In this document: one piece after another, positions 58,668-64,000 of the stretch | Numbering within the stretch: the stretch's first letter is position 1 | Layout: every line of letters starts with the position of its first letter | DNA from: VXOZ01 sp965220045 | GTDB lineage: Bacteria; Chloroflexota; UBA11872; VXOZ01 | Assembly: GCA_965220045.1 (NCBI GenBank) | Contig: OZ244803.1 | Span: 2,604,001-2,668,000 of the forward strand | DNA: 64,000 nt | Reading direction: 5' to 3' | Notes under the pieces: generated by a model | Databases searched by the model: none | Seen by the model: the letters and a program-made list of their open reading frames with translations, nothing else | What the model was told of the DNA's origin: nothing | Translations under genes and position numbers: made by a program

Positions 58668-60707
58668 CTATGATGACCCTGAATCCTCAAGTCTTCGAGA
58701 GAATAGAGAGTCCCGAATAGAGGCTGCAATCGCGTAGCCAAGCTTGATTGGGACTCCGTTTCCAACTAATCTCGATCCGTGCCAGTTGGTGCCGTGAAAT
58801 GTCATCCAGTCAGGATAACCCATAAGGCGTGCTCCTTCTCGAACAGTAATCACGCGATCATGCTCAAAGTGGATTGGCCTAACTGCAGTGTGGGATCCCT
58901 TGTCCTGCAAAGTTCCGGCTCTCAATGTTTGGGAGGGAAAGTTGCGATGTAGGCGAGACCTCCGACTGGTCTTATCTCTCTTTCCCTCACCAATTGTCTT
59001 GAGTCTTTTGATGACGGACTTGGAATGGATCGTTCGCTTACATCCGTCCAGCCAATAAGGATTCCAATCTAGACGCGGCAAAGACTGATCACTATAGTCT
59101 TGCTCGTCGAGTCGTAGGATTGCAGCTAAGTTGCTTCGAATTCTTGCTAGCTGGTCCGCTCTCAAGAAATCAGAGTCCTTTAAGTCTTGGTAATCGTCCA
59201 CATTTGGCAAGTCCCCGAGAGCGTCAGCTGCAGTACTAGCGGGCGCGAGATTACGGTTTAGACATTTCGACCAAATATCCCAGAATTCTCGTCGATGAGA
59301 ATCGCGATCCTTTCCCCCAAGGAAGTCCTTGCGTACACCGATTAGGAATAGCCTCTGCCTATTCTGAGGTGCTCCGTAGTGTGCCGAGTTCAATACCACT
59401 GGCCGGTTAACATCGTACTTTTCAGAAGCCTGAACAATGAGCCTACTTAGACTCGGGCCTATCGACATTCCTCGGTATTCCTCTGGTTCAGGCAGCGACG
59501 CATACTCCCTTATGATTCCCTCTGCAGCAGTTCTAATGTGGATGTTTCCCTCTACTTGGCATGCAAGATCCTCTACAAGAGAGAGACAGTCCTTCCCACT
59601 TAAGACTTTGCGATGAATCAAACTCTCAGCGCTCAATGAAATCGCTATGGTTGCAAGTGCAATTTTGCACTTCGGCAGACAGGAACGAACTACTGGTATC
59701 AAGTCATTGCTATATGCTTGGGGCAAAGCGGAGAGGATAGATTCTGAGATTGCCCGGACTCCTATTGCTGAAATCTTACCTAAATTGCCACATTCTTCCA
59801 CGCTTAGCAAAGAAGCATCGATCACGTCTCTTGCTTCCTGTATGCAATGGCTCAATAACCGCTTTCTTGCTTGAATTGTCCTACTTGCCTTTGAATCGTC
59901 GGGGGTGGGGAGTGTATTGATGATCGCCAGAGCCTGTGCGCCTGAGGCCCTATTGAGGCGCATGAGGAAGGTTTCGAAGCTCGGGCGAGTTCCAAATAAC
60001 TGCAGGGTGGGGACGTTTTCAAGAACAAAAAAGAGGGGATGAATCTTCAGAACAACGTCGATGAATCTGTGGGCCAGTTCGTTCCTGGGATCGTCTCGCA
60101 GTTTCTCACCAATGTTGGAAAACCCTTGGCATGGAGGGCTTCCGATAACCCCGGCAATTCCATCGAATTCTTGACCAAGCGATGCCTGCAAGGCAGTCCG
60201 TGACTTGCTGGCAAGATCATTCACGTCCTTGGCAACTACATTGCAGTAAGGAAAGTTGCGCGCAAATGCAGTACATGCAATGGGGTCGTTGTCAACAGTC
60301 GCTCTGACAGCAAAACCAGCAGATTCAAATGCCAGAGAAAACCCACCTGCACCCCCAAACAAGTCGATCACGCCCGCGCGCTCTTCCCAAGACTCCCCTC
60401 CCAAGAACGAGGCCTCGATTTCCAAGTCTTTAAATCGCTCCCTAAGTACATCCGGTACCCTCCACAATCTCCAGTGGATTGCACCAGCAAAAGCCTGTCC
60501 ATGGGCAGTTAGTTCCATTGGGCGAGATGGGACTCTTATCAGTCCCATTGACACACCGATGGTAAGAAGGCGAGCCGTCGCTTCGCAGTCACTCGTGCCT
60601 AGCGACACACGGGATTCTGAATGAAGTCCAAGATTATCTCGAGTGGCAGTTTCCCTCATCAGCAACCAAAGAGAGTGAATGTCCCGGGGCCTAATTCTAG
60701 GATGCAA
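58668..60707 (-). CDS. DNA (cytosine-5-)-methyltransferase with long internal insertion
   Basis: 679 residues, TTG start 3 bases after the preceding stop. The N-terminal ~105 residues look like a winged-helix region. C5-methylase motifs: I VIDLFGGAGGFS (113-124), IV GSPPCQGFS (189-197; catalytic Cys193), VI FVLENVP (227-233), VIII APQNRQRLFLIG (446-457), IX region RNFPSQTLRAG (589-598) and X VGNGVPIKLGYAIA (648-661). Between VI and VIII about 210 mostly helical residues replace the usual short connection. The target recognition domain should be about 470-585. Last gene of the minus-strand vsr-ATPase-unknown-methylase cassette. AT-richer than its neighbours. Confidence 0.94.
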   Translation of the reverse strand: MHPRIRPRDIHSLWLLMRETATRDNLGLHSESRVSLGTSDCEATARLLTIGVSMGLIRVPSRPMELTAHGQAFAGAIHWRLWRVPDVLRERFKDLEIEASFLGGESWEERAGVIDLFGGAGGFSLAFESAGFAVRATVDNDPIACTAFARNFPYCNVVAKDVNDLASKSRTALQASLGQEFDGIAGVIGSPPCQGFSNIGEKLRDDPRNELAHRFIDVVLKIHPLFFVLENVPTLQLFGTRPSFETFLMRLNRASGAQALAIINTLPTPDDSKASRTIQARKRLLSHCIQEARDVIDASLLSVEECGNLGKISAIGVRAISESILSALPQAYSNDLIPVVRSCLPKCKIALATIAISLSAESLIHRKVLSGKDCLSLVEDLACQVEGNIHIRTAAEGIIREYASLPEPEEYRGMSIGPSLSRLIVQASEKYDVNRPVVLNSAHYGAPQNRQRLFLIGVRKDFLGGKDRDSHRREFWDIWSKCLNRNLAPASTAADALGDLPNVDDYQDLKDSDFLRADQLARIRSNLAAILRLDEQDYSDQSLPRLDWNPYWLDGCKRTIHSKSVIKRLKTIGEGKRDKTSRRSRLHRNFPSQTLRAGTLQDKGSHTAVRPIHFEHDRVITVREGARLMGYPDWMTFHGTNWHGSRLVGNGVPIKLGYAIAASIRDSLFSRRLEDSGSS

Positions 60708-60710
60708 TGG

Positions 60711-61664
60711 TTACAACTCTATCTCGGTAAATGTTGGGAAATATCTATAAACTCGCCCATACGCCTCCAAATCTCTTGCCGGTACTCCAGGCGATTGTGG
60801 ATTACAGCCAGGCAACTGAGCGTCTAAGTGACGCTGCTCCTTGAAAGTCAAGTTAGGAACTCTGATTTCGTAGGGGTCCGATTCCGTACGACAGTATTCC
60901 AATGAATCAAAACCGCAACTGTCAAGCCGGTCTCGATCTGACTCACGGCTCACTACTCCACCCAGCGTGAGCATTGGAGTACCATCATCGTAGACAAAGT
61001 TGAAGATTTGCCGGTACCCTAGCCGGTCTCCACGGGGCAAAGCCGCGTTCCTCTCTACCATGACCTCAGCAATTCTGCCATTTATGATGCTACGCAGCGT
61101 CGTGGAGAATCGGGTTTGAGCCAATTCCTTTTGCCCTATGCCAGGGGGTAGGCTGTATCCGAATTCTCCTTTCAAAGCCGCCAGTTTCTCGGATTCTTCA
61201 CCAAAGTCCAGTGCCTTTGACCTAACCGTAATCAACAACAGACTCCATATTTCTAACTCCGCAGTTAGGTAACCTATGTCATCCAACATCTCCATGCTCA
61301 ACTGGCTGTCATAGTCTAGCCAAACCACTGTCGGCAAGCCGCTCCACTGCAGGGTTGATAATACTTCCGATGCTCTTCCATAAATCATCTCAATGCAATG
61401 AAAAGGCTTATTGAACTCGAACCGATCTTGGTCAGACAACTCTGCCTCAATGTTGATCATCTCTTTGAAACCCAAGATCCGGTGAAACAATCGAAAGTCA
61501 CTAAAGAATGGCGAGCCGAAGCCAATGTACCTATACCCCTGAACTGGCTGGAATGATCCCAATAAACTGCACGCTTCAGCGATCATCTTCCTTTCGATGT
61601 TCTTTGCAGGTCTGAGGGTATAGTTTATCTTCTGGTAACTAGGGGTCTCACTCACCATCTTCAC
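60711..61664 (-). CDS. Unrecognised Rossmann-like protein of the methylase/GHKL cassette
   Basis: 317 residues, not recognised. The GTG start overlaps the ATPase gene by 17 bases with GGAG 7 bases upstream. The N-terminal 20-150 looks like a Rossmann-type fold: helix ERKMIAEACSLLGSF, strand plus loop YRYIGFGSPFFSDFRLFHRI (44-63), strand MINIEAEL with acidic end, strand VVWLDYDSQLSME (113-125) and strand WSLLLITVRSK. This resembles a SAM-methyltransferase layout with an altered glycine loop. The C-terminal half is rich in charged helices. It may be a methyltransferase-like effector or a specificity or coupling subunit. It is strictly embedded between the ATPase and methylase genes. Confidence 0.85.
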   Translation of the reverse strand: MKMVSETPSYQKINYTLRPAKNIERKMIAEACSLLGSFQPVQGYRYIGFGSPFFSDFRLFHRILGFKEMINIEAELSDQDRFEFNKPFHCIEMIYGRASEVLSTLQWSGLPTVVWLDYDSQLSMEMLDDIGYLTAELEIWSLLLITVRSKALDFGEESEKLAALKGEFGYSLPPGIGQKELAQTRFSTTLRSIINGRIAEVMVERNAALPRGDRLGYRQIFNFVYDDGTPMLTLGGVVSRESDRDRLDSCGFDSLEYCRTESDPYEIRVPNLTFKEQRHLDAQLPGCNPQSPGVPARDLEAYGRVYRYFPTFTEIEL

Positions 61665-62994
61665 ATTCGTTCTCCAGGTACCAGTCGAACGTCCTCTCGC
61701 CGACCTCTCTATTGGTCCTCACTCTCAAACAACGCTTGACAGCATCAACTGCACTTCTTGGGCGAGAAAACGAAATCCTCGTATTCAGGGCGGGGATTGC
61801 TTTTGGAGTTGGAGACTCAAAGAAGAACTTCCTACCGGAATCTAATTTGGGTATTGACGCTGGAATCACGTAATCCGCCTCATCCAACATCGCTCCCAAG
61901 ACTCTCTTGTCCTCGTCCGGCTGGTCAAGTTCGGCATCGAGGCGGTTCAGAAAAGTAATCACAGGACGCATATGTGAGGCCATTCGGAGCCTCACTGTTC
62001 GGTAAAGTTCTGCCTCAACATCCAAGCCATCTTTTGTTGTATTCCAAGGCAACTTTGAAGGATCCACACTATTGAAGAATGCACATCCCCTGAATCTAGC
62101 GAACTGGTGGTGATATCTTGGTATACGGTTCGTACCAAACGTACCCCATCCGGTTAGTTCCGTCTGATCAGCTCTTACGACCATGCGCCCATTGCAATAG
62201 ACATACCATCCGGCCTCGTTTCGCGCTGGCGGGCCCCCTTCACCAATGCCACTGAACAACTTTACGGTTACATTATTGATGCGCATTTCCTCATAGGCGG
62301 GGTGCAGGCGGTTTGGGATGTATCCGAATTTGACCATGGTGGCCACGACGGTTTCTTCGTTAACTGTGATTGTTAGTCCGCGTTCCAAGTAAGTCTGATG
62401 CCTGGCACTGATCTCGCTCAGCAATTTGGAAGTGAATGAGGGCAACCCAAATTGGGATGATACTCCGGTACTTAGCTGCAAGACCCTTATACTCGTTCCA
62501 GACTCTCTCTTGGAGTCGATCTCAGCGCCACTCTCGACATTGAGTGGGAATTCCCACTCTTCTTCCTTTTGCCACGAATCGACATCGACCTTCACGCTAA
62601 AGGAATCCCCATTTGACCTTGAATAGACCTCAAATCTACGTCCCAGCTTAAACAGAGCTCGCTTCATACCAACTCCGAACAGACCTACAGAGCCCTCAAC
62701 GGATGGCGCATCTGGTGGTCGGCCAATCCTGAAGACGTAGTTTCGGGCAATGTCCAAAGGTATTCCGCCGCAATTGTCTTTGATTTGGAATTCTCTGTCA
62801 TTGACAGTTAGGTTGACTACTAGGCCCCCAAGGGAGTCTTTTCCCCGAACTCGCAGGGCTCCGTCGACACAGTTATCAATTAGATCCATAATTGCAGAAG
62901 GAAGACTAATGTCCTTCGTCAGCATATCAACGAAGAGCGCCTTAGTTGGTAAAGCAGATACTACTTCCTGTGTAGCCGTCACAGAACTCTCCAT
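61648..62994 (-). CDS. GHKL-fold ATPase, MORC/MutL-like, of a restriction-type cassette
   Basis: 448 residues from the ATG at 62994; the open frame reaches 63087 but would run into vsr. GHKL motifs: N-box AIMDLIDNCVDGALR (34-48), G1 IKDNCGGIPLD (71-81), G2 SVGLFGVGMKRALFKLG (102-118) and a GTSIRV segment. A second domain with FARFRGCAFFNSVDPSKLPWNTTKDG resembles the S5-like domain of MORC and Hsp90-like ATPases. MutL/MORC-like ATPases in restriction-modification islands have been described in the literature. It may couple DNA state to nuclease action. No nuclease motif is seen in it. Confidence 0.88.
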   Translation of the reverse strand: MESSVTATQEVVSALPTKALFVDMLTKDISLPSAIMDLIDNCVDGALRVRGKDSLGGLVVNLTVNDREFQIKDNCGGIPLDIARNYVFRIGRPPDAPSVEGSVGLFGVGMKRALFKLGRRFEVYSRSNGDSFSVKVDVDSWQKEEEWEFPLNVESGAEIDSKRESGTSIRVLQLSTGVSSQFGLPSFTSKLLSEISARHQTYLERGLTITVNEETVVATMVKFGYIPNRLHPAYEEMRINNVTVKLFSGIGEGGPPARNEAGWYVYCNGRMVVRADQTELTGWGTFGTNRIPRYHHQFARFRGCAFFNSVDPSKLPWNTTKDGLDVEAELYRTVRLRMASHMRPVITFLNRLDAELDQPDEDKRVLGAMLDEADYVIPASIPKLDSGRKFFFESPTPKAIPALNTRISFSRPRSAVDAVKRCLRVRTNREVGERTFDWYLENECEDGE

Positions 62995-63008
62995 CAATTC
63001 CAAATTTG

Positions 63009-63434
63009 TTACCCCTGCTCGGTGCGATCTCTTCCTAGCACATCGTCGAGTACCGCCGAGAAGGACTGCAGATCTTTGATTTCGCATTGCCAGATGGTCA
63101 AGACGGCCCAGCCCATTGCTCTAAGTTTCAATGTGTTTTCCTCATCCCTCTTCCTATTGGCCACTATCTTAGGCTTCCAATACTCCAAGTTAGATTTTGG
63201 CAGTCTGCCTTTGGGACAACCGACATGACCATGCCAGAAACAACCATGCACAAAGATCACCATTCGTCGCCTCGGAATTACTATGTCAGGCTTACCTGGT
63301 AAGTCAGTTCTGTGGAGTCTAAACCTGATGCCCTTGGCATGAAGGACTTTCCGCACTGCGACCTCGGGGCCCGTGTCCTTACTTCGAACCTGAGCCATTA
63401 ATTCGCTTCGTCTTTCAGAGGTTAGTTTGTCCAT
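63009..63434 (-). CDS. vsr: Very short patch repair (Vsr) type endonuclease
   Basis: 141 residues. Catalytic fold motifs: MAQVRSKDTGPEVAVRKVLHAKG, LPGKPDIVIPRRRMVIFVHG (Asp50 as catalytic metal ligand) and CFWHGHVGCP. Cys65, His70, Cys73 and Cys117 (IWQCE) match the structural zinc site of Vsr. E. coli Vsr nicks T:G mismatches formed by deamination of 5-methylcytosine. Within this cassette it may repair such damage or serve as the restriction nuclease. It is the first gene of the cassette. ATG start; the ribosome site is weak. Confidence 0.95.
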   Translation of the reverse strand: MDKLTSERRSELMAQVRSKDTGPEVAVRKVLHAKGIRFRLHRTDLPGKPDIVIPRRRMVIFVHGCFWHGHVGCPKGRLPKSNLEYWKPKIVANRKRDEENTLKLRAMGWAVLTIWQCEIKDLQSFSAVLDDVLGRDRTEQG

Positions 63435-63798
63435 TCTGTCTAACTGACCTCGTGTCTTTGGCCCTTCCTTCTAGTGCACCTCTGATTCTAGTTGCGCTGG
63501 TAAGCTACGTGTCTACAGATTAGGCAAGAAATCTTCAACAGTATGTGTTGAACAAATCGTCCCTGTCAAGCAATATCGTGGCAGAGATAGCTTGCGGCTA
63601 ATCTACGATACGCGGGCTTATTCAATCATCAAACAACACAGCAAGTTAGCTAAGAATCTCAGTGGAAGACAAGAGTTTACAGACCAGATTCCGGCTTTCG
63701 TCCAAAGCAGACTAGCCAGTGCGATCGGTGAACGCAGCCAAGTCTCAAGTGTTAGGAGACTTCTCCCACTTAAGTGTGGTCGAGCAGTATCCGTGAGG
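63435..63798. other. Spacer between the cassette and the Mrp gene
   Basis: AT-richer sequence like the cassette, without a supported gene; it probably holds the cassette promoter near 63450-63560. No direct repeat or integrase marking an insertion boundary is visible. Confidence 0.5.
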
Positions 63799-64000
63799 CT
63801 AGTTGATCACGATGCCGTCTTGGCCGGCGATGCTGATCTGTTGGGCGACTGCGCCTGCCACGTCGCGGTAGACGGCGGCTAGGGATGAGTCGGGTTCGGT
63901 AGCGGTGATGGGTTTGCCGCTGTCGCCGCCCTCGCGGATGGCGACGTTCAGGGGCACCTCGCCGAGGAAGGGCACGCCCATGGCTTCCGCAGCTTCGCGC
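63799..64000 (-). CDS. Mrp/ApbC-type Fe-S cluster carrier ATPase, C-terminal part
   Basis: Partial at the window edge; only the last ~66 residues are present. The sequence GVPFLGEVPLNVAIREGGDSGKP and ATEPDSSLAAVYRDVAGAVA is the C-terminal signature of Mrp/NBP35/ApbC P-loop ATPases that assemble Fe-S clusters. The N-terminal P-loop lies outside the window. Its GC-rich codon use contrasts with the adjacent defence cassette. Confidence 0.88.
   Translation of the reverse strand, partial: REAAEAMGVPFLGEVPLNVAIREGGDSGKPITATEPDSSLAAVYRDVAGAVAQQISIAGQDGIVIN

Noticed and set aside
58537..63798. Prophage or integrative element around the methylase cassette
   Set aside because: No integrase, phage structural genes, tRNA junction or flanking direct repeats are visible.
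63592..63882. Plus-strand 96-codon frame between vsr and the Mrp gene
   Set aside because: Its second half is antisense to the clear Mrp C terminus and it has no recognisable features.

Overview
The window is a gene-dense bacterial chromosome segment with high GC content (my rough reading, about 60 percent). It carries MEP isoprenoid genes (dxr, ispD, ispF), ClpC, RadA, an rpmH-rnpA-yidD-yidC-jag block, a branched-chain amino acid (Liv) type ABC transporter and, unusually, a Pup/Dop/PafA pupylation locus. Repeated Gfo/Idh/MocA oxidoreductases, the MPKRTYQP start of L34 and many short dispersed palindromes would fit an uncultured Chloroflexota-like lineage. There is no rRNA here, so that placement is a weak inference.

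Layout. 0.4-6.7 kb: dxr, a site-2 protease (rseP), an iron-dependent alcohol dehydrogenase and a YfhO-like membrane protein. 6.8-20.4 kb: formate-THF ligase; a catabolic or sugar-modifying set (GSA-aminomutase-like aminotransferase, two Gfo/Idh dehydrogenases, a DegT aminotransferase, a NodB-like deacetylase, an FAH-family hydrolase); between them a retropepsin-like pair, a split glutamine-dependent NAD synthetase and rsmI. 20.8-27.8 kb: TPR lipoprotein, O-antigen-ligase-like protein, biotin ligase, then jag-yidC-yidD-rnpA-rpmH on the minus strand. 28.1-29.4 kb: an IS481-like element with nested terminal repeats. 29.7-35.5 kb: cupin, Gfo/Idh, asparaginase, tRNA-Cys, M14 peptidase, recR, ybaB. 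35.7-45.6 kb: rpsA, a stand-alone three-repeat Clp N-domain protein translationally coupled to clpC, radA, ispD-ispF-cysE-cysS. 46.1-50.0 kb: pafA, pup and dop on the minus strand. 50.5-58.5 kb: amidohydrolase and a Liv-type ABC operon with two tandem substrate-binding proteins. 58.7-63.4 kb: an AT-richer four-gene cassette (Vsr endonuclease, GHKL/MORC-like ATPase, Rossmann-like unknown, C5 DNA methyltransferase). The window ends in the 3' part of an Mrp/ApbC ATPase.

The most interesting parts are (1) the GHKL-ATPase/C5-methylase/Vsr cassette with an unrecognised partner, a probable restriction or defence system; (2) a small gene, overlapping the dop stop codon, whose product ends in Gly-Gly-Glu and is very probably Pup, with no proteasome core genes beside it; (3) the Clp N-domain-only protein before clpC; (4) an rnpA frame that lacks any normal start codon; and (5) several families of dispersed palindromes in almost every intergenic gap, one of which has outer arms that differ between loci but remain self-complementary.
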